Shown piece by piece: positions 36,478 to 46,359 of a DNA stretch of 64,000 bases. Source of the stretch: Paenibacillus sp. FSL H7-0326 (GTDB taxonomy: Bacteria > Bacillota > Bacilli > Paenibacillales > Paenibacillaceae); the NCBI RefSeq assembly GCF_001955535.1, contig NZ_MPVN01000002.1, positions 186,001-250,000 on the forward strand. The letters are read 5' to 3'. Both the position numbers and the translations under genes were made by a program. Numbering within the stretch: the first letter of the stretch is position 1; each line of letters opens with the position of its first letter. The notes beneath the pieces were generated by a model. That model was not told the origin of the DNA, did no database searches, and saw only the letters and a list, made by a program, of their open reading frames with translations.

Positions 36478-37467
36478 TTAATTCAAGATATCCCGTTTCG
36501 TAAAGACAAGGAATGAAACAACAAGCGAACTTATCCCCCATATGCTCAGCACACAGAGCGAAAATAGAAGCGTCATGCCTTCTATTGGCGGCAAATTTCC
36601 GGCCAAATAGCCGGTCAGATTCAAATTTACCATGAATAAATATTTTGCGCTGTCCCAAGAGGCGGCCATATTCGTCAATATTGTGCCGGCGATCAGTGCG
36701 GCCATCATAATAACGATGCTTGCGGATGTGCTTCTTACCAGCGTAGACACCATAAAGGACAGCACTGCCACAATGATACTAACAAACCATATTAATCCGG
36801 ACTGCATCAGCAGATACTCCCACTGCTCCACTGCATGCACTTTGCTCATATCCACATCAGAGCCATTAATCTGAAAACCGGTAAAAATGGGGAAGGTAAA
36901 GCCCTTAAATCCGAAAAACAGACCTGAAATAAGATAACAAATGATAAATACGGCAAGAACAATAAGAGATACAAACATCAGCAGTGTGATTAGTTTGCTC
37001 AGCAGTATTTTCCACCGCTTGACAGGCCTTGTCAGCAGCATCTTAATCGTCCCTGTCGTCCTCTCGCCGGACACGAGATCAGAAGCCATGGCGACCACGA
37101 GCAAAGGTATAAACAAATTGATAGAATTGTTCATGAACTCTCTTGTAAACGTGACACCGCTCGGTTCATTCGGATTAATATCGTGATCCAAATAGTACTG
37201 AAGCTGTTGAATGTATATTCGCCGATATTGCTTCCACTCTTCCGGCACACGATCACTGCCTAGTGAATTCTGATTATCCGTGATTGCCTGCTGCATTTCA
37301 AGCCGCCAGTCCTGTCCGAACTTTTCACGTTTTGTTTCAGCTTCTCTCATCTGAGCATAGGTAAACATCGGTGTTAGTACGACTAATACTAGCAGAATGA
37401 CATAAAACCTCTTTTTCTTGATCATTTTGATGACTTCATTACGAACAAGAGGCAGCACACTATTCAA
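36478..37467 (-). CDS. ABC-2 type transporter permease
   Basis: 329 residues. An N-terminal membrane segment (KRFYVILLVLVVLTPMFTY) is followed by a large extracytoplasmic loop (about 40-115), then five further membrane segments. SGERTTGTIKMLLTRPVKRWKILLSKL is the ABC-2 family signature. The TTG start at 37467 overlaps the ATPase stop as TTGA, a clear sign of translational coupling; GAAGGTGA lies 7 nt upstream. It forms an ABC-2 exporter with the next gene; substrate unknown. Confidence 0.88.
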   Translation of the reverse strand: MNSVLPLVRNEVIKMIKKKRFYVILLVLVVLTPMFTYAQMREAETKREKFGQDWRLEMQQAITDNQNSLGSDRVPEEWKQYRRIYIQQLQYYLDHDINPNEPSGVTFTREFMNNSINLFIPLLVVAMASDLVSGERTTGTIKMLLTRPVKRWKILLSKLITLLMFVSLIVLAVFIICYLISGLFFGFKGFTFPIFTGFQINGSDVDMSKVHAVEQWEYLLMQSGLIWFVSIIVAVLSFMVSTLVRSTSASIVIMMAALIAGTILTNMAASWDSAKYLFMVNLNLTGYLAGNLPPIEGMTLLFSLCVLSIWGISSLVVSFLVFTKRDILN

Positions 37468-38426
37468 AACAATTCACCTTCTGTCATCTTCAAAAATAAT
37501 TGTTCGAGCGTAGGATTGACTTTCTGTACACCTTCTACCTGTATTCCGGCACGAACCATGGTTTTTACCATATCGGGAATTAGGCTTTCGGGCATTTCAG
37601 TGATAATGGCGTTATTACCGAGGCTCGCCGTCAAAGTATCGTCCAGCATACTTGCATCCTCCAGCTCTCTTACCTGTGAATGGCTGAGAAGCCAGCGAAC
37701 TCCTTCTTCCCTGGGAGATAAATGCCAGATCGTGATATTGCTGTGATCCTCAATAAGCTCATCGACCTTGCCTACCGTGAGGATCTCTCCGTTACTTATA
37801 ATCGCAACTCTATCACACATGAGCTGGATCTCACTAAGCAGATGGCTGCTGACAAACACCGCAAGTCCTTCATCCGCAAGCTTGCGTATAAAAGCCCTGA
37901 GCTCCTTGATCCCCTTTGGATCAAGGCCATTGGTCGGCTCATCCAGAATTAACAGCTTTGGATTACCAAGAAGGGCCTGGGCAATCCCCAGCCGCTGTCT
38001 CATGCCAAGAGAATATGTACTGACTTTCTCATGAATTCGCTGATCAAGACCCACAATCTCGGTTACTTCATTAATGCGTTCTTCAGCAATACCTGGCTGC
38101 ATTCTCGCAAAATGCTCTAAATTTTCATAACCGGTCAAATAGGAGTACATTTCCGGATTCTCCACGATGGAGCCTACATATTTCAGCGCTTGCTCCGGCT
38201 GTCGATGAACGGGATATCCGCATACACTCACAACACCCTCCGTGGGCTTGATCAAGTCAACGAGCATGCGGATCGTCGTTGTCTTTCCCGCTCCATTGGG
38301 ACCTAGAAAGCCGAATACTTCTCCAGCACGAACTTCAAATGAAACATCCTTGATGATCCACTTTTTCTTGATTCTCTTCTTTAAGTGCTCAACTGACAAC
38401 ACAATCTCTCTTGAATTACTCGTCAT
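37464..38426 (-). CDS. ABC-2 transporter ATP-binding protein
   Basis: 320 residues. Walker A GPNGAGKTT, signature YSLGMRQRLGIA, Walker B LLILDEPTNGLDP and switch VSSHLL are intact, followed by a C-terminal DUF4162-like extension typical of bacitracin/lantibiotic-type (BcrA) ATPases. ATG at 38426 lies inside the end of the GDSL gene (11-nt overlap), and its stop overlaps the permease start, so the three genes are tightly coupled. Confidence 0.92.
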   Translation of the reverse strand: MTSNSREIVLSVEHLKKRIKKKWIIKDVSFEVRAGEVFGFLGPNGAGKTTTIRMLVDLIKPTEGVVSVCGYPVHRQPEQALKYVGSIVENPEMYSYLTGYENLEHFARMQPGIAEERINEVTEIVGLDQRIHEKVSTYSLGMRQRLGIAQALLGNPKLLILDEPTNGLDPKGIKELRAFIRKLADEGLAVFVSSHLLSEIQLMCDRVAIISNGEILTVGKVDELIEDHSNITIWHLSPREEGVRWLLSHSQVRELEDASMLDDTLTASLGNNAIITEMPESLIPDMVKTMVRAGIQVEGVQKVNPTLEQLFLKMTEGELF

Positions 38427-39276
38427 CTGTCTTCACCCTCTGACCATGTACATCGTGAATTCCCAGCACTTCAATGATCCGTTCAGCGATTTCCTCATAT
38501 CCCTGTGCATTGGGATGAAAATGATCGGAAGCCAGCAATTGCGGAACACTATGCTCAAATAGATCAAACGTTTCGGCCATCATCATCTGATCGTCTGTAT
38601 TAATAAGCTGCAGCGCCTGACTATTCCAAGCCGACACCACTGTATTGCCCAGCAGCTTCATATCAGGCAAATCATTGAAAGGATTATATAACCCTACATA
38701 TACAATCCAGGCTTCTGGATTAATCTCTGCAATTTTTCGTAAAACTTCTTTGAGATTAGTCGTTCCACCCGGCAAAGTGTCATACAGCTCTTCAGCATCA
38801 GGCAGCTCTGCCGCGCCCTCTTCATACGCCTGAGCTGCCTTGAATAAGTCATTGCCTCCAATAGACAGCAGAATTAAATTAGATTGCTTTAAAACATACT
38901 GTACTCCCGTCTCATCGAGCTGCGGCAGCAGCCCTTCTGTAGTCAATCCATTAATAGCTAGATTGGCCGTAACTCGAACCTCATTCTCTTCATCCTGCAG
39001 CATTCCGACGACACGACGAATAAAGCCTTTTCCATCGTCATCTCCGGTTCCCTTCGCCAGAGAATCTCCAATGGCTGCCACTTTTATTTCTTTACTTTGC
39101 TCGATTGGCGCTGCCAAGGGCACTTCACGATCTGCCCCTTCATCTTCCATAAGTACGGTATTCCCTGATGGAGCGATAATATCCTGCACCGCAAGGACAA
39201 AACCGGTGATAAGAACGATGGTTACTATAATCGAAGTCGTACTTACAATTGCCCATATTTTTGTTGAAGATTTCAC
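38416..39276 (-). CDS. Membrane-anchored SGNH/GDSL hydrolase
   Basis: 286 residues. One N-terminal membrane anchor (IVTIVLITGFVLAVQDII) is followed by an extracytoplasmic SGNH esterase: block I AAIGDSLAKGTG (Ser), block II/III NGLTTEG and SIGGNDLF, and block V SDHFHPNAQGYEE with Asp and His. YpmR-like in layout. The start is GTG at 39276. It heads an operon with an ABC-2 transporter, suggesting hydrolase and exporter act on the same envelope or lipid-like compound; that is inference. Confidence 0.85.
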   Translation of the reverse strand: MKSSTKIWAIVSTTSIIVTIVLITGFVLAVQDIIAPSGNTVLMEDEGADREVPLAAPIEQSKEIKVAAIGDSLAKGTGDDDGKGFIRRVVGMLQDEENEVRVTANLAINGLTTEGLLPQLDETGVQYVLKQSNLILLSIGGNDLFKAAQAYEEGAAELPDAEELYDTLPGGTTNLKEVLRKIAEINPEAWIVYVGLYNPFNDLPDMKLLGNTVVSAWNSQALQLINTDDQMMMAETFDLFEHSVPQLLASDHFHPNAQGYEEIAERIIEVLGIHDVHGQRVKTDDE

Positions 39277-39471
39277 AAGGACCTTCCCTCCACAACAATT
39301 TATTCATAAAATTTCTGGTAAAAGTACGAAATGAGGTTTTATGTAAAATCCGGATTATTAGGATCGTCCAATTTCACTCTAAACTTACAACCCGATAATG
39401 AATAATTTCATATTGTAAAATGGGTTCTCATGATAAACATAAAACTTCAGGCCTCCATTTGCAAATAATGT

Positions 39472-39501
39472 CCAAAAAAAAGAACCTCCAGTTACGGAGA
39501 T
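39472..39501 (-). terminator. Terminator candidate after the CAP-domain gene
   Basis: Short stem (39484-39489 with 39496-39501, one G-U pair in RNA) followed on the minus strand by TTCTTTTTTTT. It lies about 145 bp beyond the CAP stop, giving a long 3' untranslated region that includes element C. Confidence 0.55.
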
Positions 39502-39594
39502 CCCAAAACAACAGCATAATATGTTTGCACCTAAAAAATATGGCATTTTGCTTGAGATGACTTAAGGGTCATTTAAAGCCTTACTAACTAAAGC

Positions 39595-39629
39595 AACTTC
39601 ATAATTCCTTGTTCATGGGTTATGAAATT
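39595..39629. repeat. Small palindromic element C (TTATGAAATT arm)
   Basis: Imperfect inverted repeat with 9 of 10 arm bases paired (39595-39604 with 39620-39629), about 15 bp past the CAP stop. The right arm TTATGAAATTAGATTC resembles those of elements A, B and D. Confidence 0.5.
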
Positions 39630-39644
39630 AGATTCAACAATAAC

Positions 39645-40412
39645 TTATTTTCCGACAAATTCCTGAGCCCAGTAGCCATTCACATACCCTACACCAATAA
39701 GTGTAAAGTTTTTGTTCATGATGTTGGCTTTGTGTCCAGGACTGTTCATCCATGCTTTAACTACTTCAGCAGGTGTTTTTTGCCCTTTGGCAATGTTCTC
39801 ACCAGCATAGCTGTAGCTGATACCGAAAGTCTTCATCATATCGAATGGAGAACCGTAAGTTGGAGATGTGTGACTGAAGTAATTGTTGTCACTCATGTCC
39901 TTCGCTTTCGCTACGGCCATTTTTGTCAGATTCGTATGAATTGTAAGCGGTTTGAGACCGCCTGCTGCACGTTCCTTGTTAACCAAAGCAACAACTTCCT
40001 TCGCATATGCGGATACAACAGAGCTGGAGTCTGTAGAAGTGTTACCAGAGTTAGAGTTGGAACCACTATTAGATCCCGTATTTGAACCAGTGTTAGATCC
40101 GGAGTTAGAACCGTTGCTAGACCCTGTTTCAGATCCAGTATTCGAACCTGCGTTAGATCCTGTATCAGGTTTTTGAGTTGTGTTACCACCAACGGTAATG
40201 ACTTTCCCGCCGATCGTAATCGTATTACCGTCAACCTTCACCTCATGACCATTTTCCTTAAGGAAATCTAAAATGGATTGCTGATAGCTTTCGAGCTTAT
40301 CCTTAGCTGGAGAAGCGGAAGCTACACCCGCGCCTGGCAGAAGCATTCCTGCTGCAAGAACTGCACTCAAACTACCAGCGATGACAGTTTTCTTAATAGA
40401 CGATCTCTTCAA
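39645..40412 (-). CDS. Secreted CAP-domain (SCP/PR-1) protein, YkwD-like
   Basis: 255 residues. A signal peptide (VIAGSLSAVLAAGMLLPGAGVASA) is followed by a short beta-rich domain, a Gly/Ser/Asn repeat linker built of GSN-x units (about 85-125) and a C-terminal CAP domain: VVALVNKERAAGGLKPL, AKAKDMSDNNYFSHTSP, YAGENIAKG and WMNSPGHKANIM. The CAP histidines and glutamate are intact. The start is TTG at 40412 behind TAGGAGC. YkwD-type proteins are linked to sporulation or cell-wall functions, but no activity is established here. Confidence 0.9.
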   Translation of the reverse strand: MKRSSIKKTVIAGSLSAVLAAGMLLPGAGVASASPAKDKLESYQQSILDFLKENGHEVKVDGNTITIGGKVITVGGNTTQKPDTGSNAGSNTGSETGSSNGSNSGSNTGSNTGSNSGSNSNSGNTSTDSSSVVSAYAKEVVALVNKERAAGGLKPLTIHTNLTKMAVAKAKDMSDNNYFSHTSPTYGSPFDMMKTFGISYSYAGENIAKGQKTPAEVVKAWMNSPGHKANIMNKNFTLIGVGYVNGYWAQEFVGK

Positions 40413-40620
40413 AAATATCAGCTCCTAAGTATTAAATATTACAATTTTGTAACTGGTATGCTTAGGATTATAACAGCACTTTCGACATTTGTTAACCCAT
40501 AAATTTTGGAAAAGATTAAATTTACGTAACCAAAATGTAATAATTTCGACAGCTAGTTTCAATTTTACTAGTTTTCTATCTCTTTACTTTATAGATTCGA
40601 TCTGCGTAAAGTGCGAAAAC

Positions 40621-40652
40621 AAAAAAACCTAACGATCCGTGATCGTTAGGTT
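40621..40652 (-). terminator. Rho-independent terminator after the purT-GNAT operon
   Basis: Perfect 12-bp stem (40626-40637 with 40641-40652, loop of 3) followed on the minus strand by TTTTTTT. Confidence 0.92.
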
Positions 40653-40707
40653 GAGTTAGCAGTGTCTTATTAGGGACCTGCCTGACATATAAAATAATCT
40701 ATTTGGA

Positions 40708-41163
40708 TTACAGCTTCTTGCTGAACCGGTATCCATGTTTCGTAAAGCCAAGATGCTCATAAAAACTGTAAGACGGCTTATGCTGTTCTCGATTGCCTTC
40801 GATAATAAGCAGTTTCTGACTGCCGTGCTCGCTTGCCCAAGATTCCGCATGTTCCAAAAGTCTACGGCCAATACCTTCTCCGCGATGCGCTTTGCATACA
40901 ATCAAAGATGTAATTTGTGCCGCTTGTTCTGGATCTGAATGCGATTGAACACACTGCAGACCTAGCATTCCTACAACCTCTCCATCCATTTCCGCCACCA
41001 GCATACAGGTATTATCATTCACCTGGGCAGATTCAATCCTCTCCCGCATAACTCCTGGCGTCGTTGGATAGCTGACCTCATGCATGAGATGTGTAACACA
41101 CTCTGCATCCTGCTTCTCACATGAGCGAATGGTCAGAACTGGGGCTTCTACATTACTTAACAT
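40708..41163 (-). CDS. GNAT family N-acetyltransferase
   Basis: 151 residues with a GNAT fold; the acetyl-CoA loop motif is [17 protein letters not shown] (Q/R-x-x-G-x-G/A type) and the C-terminal [16 protein letters not shown] is typical. ATG at 41163 follows GGAGGT and lies within the last codons of purT (11-nt overlap). The substrate is unknown; coupling to purT does not by itself imply a purine role. Confidence 0.88.
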   Translation of the reverse strand: MLSNVEAPVLTIRSCEKQDAECVTHLMHEVSYPTTPGVMRERIESAQVNDNTCMLVAEMDGEVVGMLGLQCVQSHSDPEQAAQITSLIVCKAHRGEGIGRRLLEHAESWASEHGSQKLLIIEGNREQHKPSYSFYEHLGFTKHGYRFSKKL

Positions 41164-42340
41164 GGTTTACCTCCACTTTCAGCAAATTTGCGGCCTGTGT
41201 TGCCGTTTCGCGTGCTTCTTCTACACTGGTGGCTGCACTAAGTGCAACAGCCATTCTTCTTCCAACCTTCGTCTCAGGCTTACCAAAAATGCGAACCTGG
41301 GTACGAGGCAGGGCGAGTGCTTCCGGAACACCTTGAATCGTATAAGATGCTGTAATTTCATCTGCCTTCAGCGTTGCAGATGCGCCTGGTGTCAATAGTT
41401 CAACACCCGTCACCGGAAAACCGAGAACTGCTCTTACGTGAAGGGCAAATTCCGATAAATCTTGCGTAACCATCGTTACCATCCCTGTATCATGAGGCCG
41501 AGGAGAAACTTCACTGAATACGACCCCTTCTCTTGTCAAGAAGAGTTCTACGCCAAACAAACCATACCCACCAAGCTCATCGGTAATACGCTTAGCGATA
41601 TGCTGTGCTTGGACCAACTGTTCCTCGTTCATGAAATGGGGCTGCCACGATTCTACATAATCTCCATCCTTCTGTATGTGTCCAATGGGGGGACAAAATA
41701 CAGTACCAGATGAGGAACGAACCGTAAGCAGCGTGATCTCGCTCTCAAATTCAACAAAAGCTTCTACGATGACACGTGTTGCTATAGCCCTTGCTCCTTC
41801 TAGTGCAGCATTCCAGCTTGCTGATGCCTCCTCTGGAGCACGGCATACTGTTTGCCCCTTACCAGAAGAGCTCATGAGCGGTTTGACTACACAAGGCGTG
41901 CCGAGTTCTTGCACTGCCTTCTCTAGTTCTTCCAGACTATCAGCAAAACGATAAGCTGCCGTAGGCAAGCCCAGCTCTTCAGCTGCTAACCGGCGTATAC
42001 CTTCACGATCCATCGTCAGTCTAGTTGCTCTTGCAGTAGGTACAACCCGAAATCCCTCTTGTTCAAGCTCCAGGAGTGCCTCTGTGGCAATCGCCTCGAT
42101 CTCGGGAATGATAAAATCAGGCTGCTCCTTTCGAATCAAATCTTTTAGTGCTTCTGCGTTCAGCATGTCAATACAGTAGGACCTATGGGCGACCTGCATC
42201 GCAGGAGCATGGTCATAGCGATCGACAGCAATCGTCTCTACACCCAGTCTTTGTGCCTCTATAACGACTTCTTTGCCCAGTTCACCGCTGCCAAGCAGCA
42301 GCATTTTTTTGGTTTCTGCCGAAAAAGGAGCACCCCACAT
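41153..42340 (-). CDS. purT: Formate-dependent phosphoribosylglycinamide formyltransferase PurT
   Basis: 395-residue ATP-grasp enzyme that formylates GAR using formate and ATP (purine step 3, folate-independent). The N-terminal domain has [11 protein letters not shown] and PEIEAIAT; the grasp region reads [13 protein letters not shown] and the C-terminal part [11 protein letters not shown] with GVEL...[10 protein letters not shown] catalytic residues. ATG at 42340. It is remote from other pur genes. The leader contains a small inverted repeat GAGAAAT/ATTTCTC (42363-42386) of unknown meaning. Confidence 0.93.
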   Translation of the reverse strand: MWGAPFSAETKKMLLLGSGELGKEVVIEAQRLGVETIAVDRYDHAPAMQVAHRSYCIDMLNAEALKDLIRKEQPDFIIPEIEAIATEALLELEQEGFRVVPTARATRLTMDREGIRRLAAEELGLPTAAYRFADSLEELEKAVQELGTPCVVKPLMSSSGKGQTVCRAPEEASASWNAALEGARAIATRVIVEAFVEFESEITLLTVRSSSGTVFCPPIGHIQKDGDYVESWQPHFMNEEQLVQAQHIAKRITDELGGYGLFGVELFLTREGVVFSEVSPRPHDTGMVTMVTQDLSEFALHVRAVLGFPVTGVELLTPGASATLKADEITASYTIQGVPEALALPRTQVRIFGKPETKVGRRMAVALSAATSVEEARETATQAANLLKVEVNHVK

Positions 42341-42474
42341 TTTCTCTCTAATCCCCCTACCTGAGAAATCTATATCTATTTCTCTATTTTCGGGGAACTT
42401 GAGACATAATGCAAGAGTGCTCGACTTATTTCTTGTGAATATTACATGGAAATTTTAAATTTCGCGAATAAAAT

Positions 42475-44328
42475 TTACAAAAATCTGAACTGCGCTTCGA
42501 TCAAACCATTGTAAATCCCTTGTTTTTGGATAAGCTGTTCATGATTTCCTTGTTCTTTAATTTCACCGTGATCAAGCACGATAATATTGTCCGCATTACG
42601 AATGGTGGACAAGCGATGGGCTACCATAAACGATGTTCTTCCTTCAAGCAATACCTTCAGCGCATCTTGAATCTTAAGCTCGGTTTCGGTATCAATGCTC
42701 GCTGTCGCTTCATCGAGTATGAGTATCCGAGGATCCGCAAGGAGTGCTCTGGCGAAGGACAGCAGCTGTCTCTGTCCCATGGAGAGAACGTTGCCTCGTT
42801 CCTCCACTTCCGTTTCGTAGCCTCCAGGCAGTTTCATGATGAATTCATGTGCATTGACGGCTTTGGCAGCTGCCTCGACTTCCTTATCTGTCGCATTCAA
42901 TCGTCCGAACCTGATATTATCACGGATCGTGCCTGAGAATATAAACGTATCCTGCAGCACAATACCAATCTGACTGCGCAGGCTGCGGATCGTAATATCC
43001 CGAATGTTATAACCGTCAATGGTCAGCTTGCCCTCCGTTACATCATAGAAGCGGCTCAGCAGATTGATGATTGTACTCTTTCCTGATCCCGTATGACCAA
43101 CTAGAGCGATCGACTGACCTGCCTGGACATCAAGGTCAATTCCCTTGAGAGCCTGCCGTCCCTTCTCATATTCAAATATGACGTTCTCAAACTTAATATT
43201 CCCTTGGATCGTCGGAATCGGCTTCGCTCCTGGTTTATCAGCAATGCCCGGCTCTTCATCCATGAATTCAAAAATGCGTTCAGAAGATGCCATCGCTACA
43301 AGAAGCTGATTGTACATTTGACCCAAGCGGTTAATCGGATCCCAGAAGTTGCCGACGTAGTTGGCAAAGGCAACAAGAAGCCCGATGGTTAGCTCTCCTT
43401 CTTGAATTAAATAAGCACCAAACCAGAACAAAATGAGGGAACCAACTCCGCCCGTAATTTCAATCAGTGGACCAAACGCTTGGTTCATCGTGGAAGCACG
43501 GTTCCAGGATTTACGGCTCGTCATGTTCATTTGATCAAAGAACTTCATGTTCTCTTCTTCTTGCGTATAAGCTTGGGTTACACGAATGCCTTGAATAGAT
43601 TCATTCAAGTGGGAGTTGATACGTGAGTTCTTCATACGCACGTCCTGCCATGCCCGCCGAATCTTCACCCGTAATTTCGTAGAAATAAAGAACATGAGCG
43701 GTACTGTCAGAACGACGGCAAGACCCAGCTTCCAGTTAATAAACATCAGAATGACAATAATTCCGACGAGCTGAACACAGTCAATCAGCAGATTGACTAC
43801 CCCGTTCGTAAACAGATCCTGAAGCGAGTTAATGTCGTTTGTAATCCGGACCATAACCGAGCCCGCCGGCCGTTTATCAAAAAACGAGAAGGAAAGCTTC
43901 TGAATATGCTTGAACAGATCCGATCTTAGATCGTAAATTACCCGCTGACCAATGATATTCGTATATTTGATCCGGATTGTGGCTGCTACCCATTGGATAA
44001 TATAGAGAAGCAGGATACCACCTGCGATCCAATACAGCAGCGTCAGACTCGGACTGCTTCCATCCGTCGGAGCGATCGCCCTGTCGATAGCCAGACTGGT
44101 AAGATAAGGAACGGTCAATTTTGTAATTGTTCCTAACACCATCATGACAATAACAATCGGAAGCAGCTGTTTGGCGTAAGGTTTCATGTAGGAAAAGAGT
44201 CGTGAAAACTGACCCCAGTTAAACGGTTTTTCAATGACTTCATCGTCCTGATAAACAAAGCGCTCCTGTGTTTTCTTCTCTTTCACACCAGGAATGTTTT
44301 GTTTTTCGACAGCTGCATCGTTACTCAT
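42475..44328 (-). CDS. Heterodimeric ABC exporter subunit (canonical Walker B, noncanonical signature)
   Basis: 617 residues: six-helix ABC exporter membrane domain then nucleotide-binding domain. Walker A is VGHTGSGKST and Walker B LILDEATASIDTE with catalytic Glu, but the signature motif is LSMGQRQ instead of LSGGQ. Together with the partner, whose Walker B Glu is Asp, this gives one active and one degenerate ATP site, as in BmrCD/TM287-288-type heterodimers (YfiC-like). The start overlaps the partner stop by 8 nt, so the two are co-translated. Probable drug or lipid exporter. Confidence 0.92.
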   Translation of the reverse strand: MSNDAAVEKQNIPGVKEKKTQERFVYQDDEVIEKPFNWGQFSRLFSYMKPYAKQLLPIVIVMMVLGTITKLTVPYLTSLAIDRAIAPTDGSSPSLTLLYWIAGGILLLYIIQWVAATIRIKYTNIIGQRVIYDLRSDLFKHIQKLSFSFFDKRPAGSVMVRITNDINSLQDLFTNGVVNLLIDCVQLVGIIVILMFINWKLGLAVVLTVPLMFFISTKLRVKIRRAWQDVRMKNSRINSHLNESIQGIRVTQAYTQEEENMKFFDQMNMTSRKSWNRASTMNQAFGPLIEITGGVGSLILFWFGAYLIQEGELTIGLLVAFANYVGNFWDPINRLGQMYNQLLVAMASSERIFEFMDEEPGIADKPGAKPIPTIQGNIKFENVIFEYEKGRQALKGIDLDVQAGQSIALVGHTGSGKSTIINLLSRFYDVTEGKLTIDGYNIRDITIRSLRSQIGIVLQDTFIFSGTIRDNIRFGRLNATDKEVEAAAKAVNAHEFIMKLPGGYETEVEERGNVLSMGQRQLLSFARALLADPRILILDEATASIDTETELKIQDALKVLLEGRTSFMVAHRLSTIRNADNIIVLDHGEIKEQGNHEQLIQKQGIYNGLIEAQFRFL

Positions 44329-46096
44329 GTGTCACCTGCTTTCCAGGCGCCCGTTTGATGCGGGCAATATGATCTGCGTATTGAATATGATATACATCTT
44401 GGTATTGTCCAGGAGAGCTGATGAGCTCTTCATGTGTGCCCCGCTGAACGACACGGCCTTCATTCAGCACAAGGATCTCATCCGCATGTCGGAGCGAAGA
44501 GATACGATGGGCGATAATAAAGGTCGTTCTTCCCCGCATCACTTCCTGGAATCCGGACTGAATTTCATGCTCGGTCTCCATATCCACCGCGCTGGTTGCA
44601 TCATCGAGGACAAGAATCTTCGGATTCAGCAGCAGCGCTCTTGCGATGGCGATCCGCTGTTTCTGTCCTCCGGACAGCCCCATTCCGCGCTCACCAACAA
44701 CAGTATCGTAGCCTAGCGGCATCTCCATGATGAAATCATGGGCTTTTGCCAGCTTGGATACACGAATAATTTCATCCATCGACACATCCTTCATGCCGTA
44801 GGCAATATTGTTTCGGATACTGGAGGAGAACAAGAAGGTTTCTTGAAAGACCGCCGCAATCTGACTGCGCAGGCTCTTGATATTCATATCATTAATGTCT
44901 ATTCCATCAATCTTAATCGTTCCACTCGAAATGTTGTAGGCTCTCATAAGCAGCTGGATAATCGTCGATTTACCTGATCCGGTGCCTCCTAGAAACCCGA
45001 CCACTGTTCCTGGAGGTGCATCCAGATTGATATCCACAACAGCAGGAATTTTGTTACCATAGGCAAACGTAACATGATCGAAGGTGACATGCCCTTTGAC
45101 CTGCTCCGGCACCAGTGTAATAGGATCTTCTCCATCCTGTACGTCAATGGGCTGGTTTAGCAGCTCAAGCACGCGTTCACCAGATGCTTTGGACTGAGTA
45201 TAGTTATTGATATGAAATCCGATGTTCCACATCGGTCCGATTATGTACCAAATTAAACTAAAGAAGGCAACAAGCTCACCTAGTGTCAGCTCCTGATGGA
45301 TGACGAGTCTTCCTCCGATAACAAGCAGCAGAACAACACTGAGGGATGCCAGCAGCTCCATAACTGGGAAGAATTTGGCCCACAGTGAGGAGGCGAATAT
45401 TTGATTCGATTTGTAGCGTTCGTTGCGAAGAGAGAACTTATCTACTTCGTAAGGCTCTCGGGCAAAGGATTTAACGGTACGTACTCCGGTAATGTTCTCT
45501 TGGACAGCGGTTGTCAGAGAGCTCATGGCCAGCCGCATTTCCTGAAATGCGGGGTGAATCTGGGTTTCAAATTTCAAGGCGACAATGACCAGTACAGGCA
45601 TAAAAATGAGGGTAAGTAATGTCAGCTGCCAGTTGATGGAGATCATCATAACGGCTCCAAAGACTACCATGAGCACCATATTGAGAATCTGGGCAAATCC
45701 AAATCCAATAAAGTTACGAATTGCCTCCAAGTCTCCGGTTAACCGTGACATCAGGTCACCCGTCTTGGCCGTATCATAGTAACGGAAAGACAAGAATTGC
45801 AGCTTCTCATAGCATGCATTCCGCAGACGATAAGCCAGGTAGTTCCCTAGTCTTGCACCAAGAAATCCGTGTAAAAATTGAAATGATGCTTTGATGATTA
45901 CTACACCTAGTACCGATAGGGCAAGCATGGGAACGTATTCATAATTCCCGGGGGTAATGACATCATCAATCAGCACGCGTAGAAGGTTCGGGTACACGAG
46001 CCCGAGTGCAGTGGCAATGGCCAAACACAGAATAGACATAAACATCAAATTCCGTTTAGACCAGAAGAAGCCCTGCAGCTGCCTGAGAACATCCAT
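44321..46096 (-). CDS. Heterodimeric ABC exporter subunit (degenerate Walker B)
   Basis: 591 residues with a six-helix ABC exporter membrane domain and an NBD: Walker A LGGTGSGKST, signature LSGGQKQR (canonical), Walker B ILVLDDATSAVD in which the catalytic Glu is replaced by Asp. It thus supplies the good signature to the partner's active site and the poor Walker B to the degenerate site. YfiB-like. ATG at 46096 is preceded by GAGGAGGAG; the TTG at 46111 overlaps it. First gene of the pair. Confidence 0.92.
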   Translation of the reverse strand: MDVLRQLQGFFWSKRNLMFMSILCLAIATALGLVYPNLLRVLIDDVITPGNYEYVPMLALSVLGVVIIKASFQFLHGFLGARLGNYLAYRLRNACYEKLQFLSFRYYDTAKTGDLMSRLTGDLEAIRNFIGFGFAQILNMVLMVVFGAVMMISINWQLTLLTLIFMPVLVIVALKFETQIHPAFQEMRLAMSSLTTAVQENITGVRTVKSFAREPYEVDKFSLRNERYKSNQIFASSLWAKFFPVMELLASLSVVLLLVIGGRLVIHQELTLGELVAFFSLIWYIIGPMWNIGFHINNYTQSKASGERVLELLNQPIDVQDGEDPITLVPEQVKGHVTFDHVTFAYGNKIPAVVDINLDAPPGTVVGFLGGTGSGKSTIIQLLMRAYNISSGTIKIDGIDINDMNIKSLRSQIAAVFQETFLFSSSIRNNIAYGMKDVSMDEIIRVSKLAKAHDFIMEMPLGYDTVVGERGMGLSGGQKQRIAIARALLLNPKILVLDDATSAVDMETEHEIQSGFQEVMRGRTTFIIAHRISSLRHADEILVLNEGRVVQRGTHEELISSPGQYQDVYHIQYADHIARIKRAPGKQVTHE

Positions 46097-46296
46097 GTTT
46101 CTCCTCCTCAAAAATCTTACTCATCTTGTATAAAATCTTATGAACATTAATGAAGTTTATCACCGGCTTAAACCCCCGGCAAAGCGAAAAAGACCTCATT
46201 TTCAGGCTTCTTTTGGTTTGAAAGGGCAATATCAGGAAATAATGGGCAACTCTCAATTAAATAGTCGGATATTCTCAGCTTAGCTAGGTGATATCA

Positions 46297-46341
46297 ACAT
46301 AAAAGCATCCCTTTTCGGTTGCCCCGAAAGGAGGGATGCTT
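46297..46341 (-). terminator. Rho-independent terminator after dynA
   Basis: Long stem (AAGCATCCC/GGGATGCTT, 46303-46311 with 46333-46341, continued by inner pairs) followed on the minus strand by a short T run. Confidence 0.8.
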
Positions 46342-46359
46342 CTCAAGGTAATAAACAGT

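Larger units (their letters stand above)
39277..39644. other. Intergenic gap between the GDSL operon and the CAP-domain gene
   Basis: 368 bp, AT-rich, without a supported reading frame. It contains the CAP gene terminator (39472-39501), palindromic element C (39595-39629) and, near 39280-39380, the expected promoter of the GDSL operon. Confidence 0.6.

Noticed and set aside
40040..40165. CRISPR-like or satellite repeat
   Set aside because: The repeats are in-frame codons for a Gly/Ser/Asn linker with irregular units and no spacers.
44321..46096. Walker B DD as a disabling mutation or sequencing error
   Set aside because: It pairs with the LSMGQ change in the partner, the known pattern of heterodimeric exporters.
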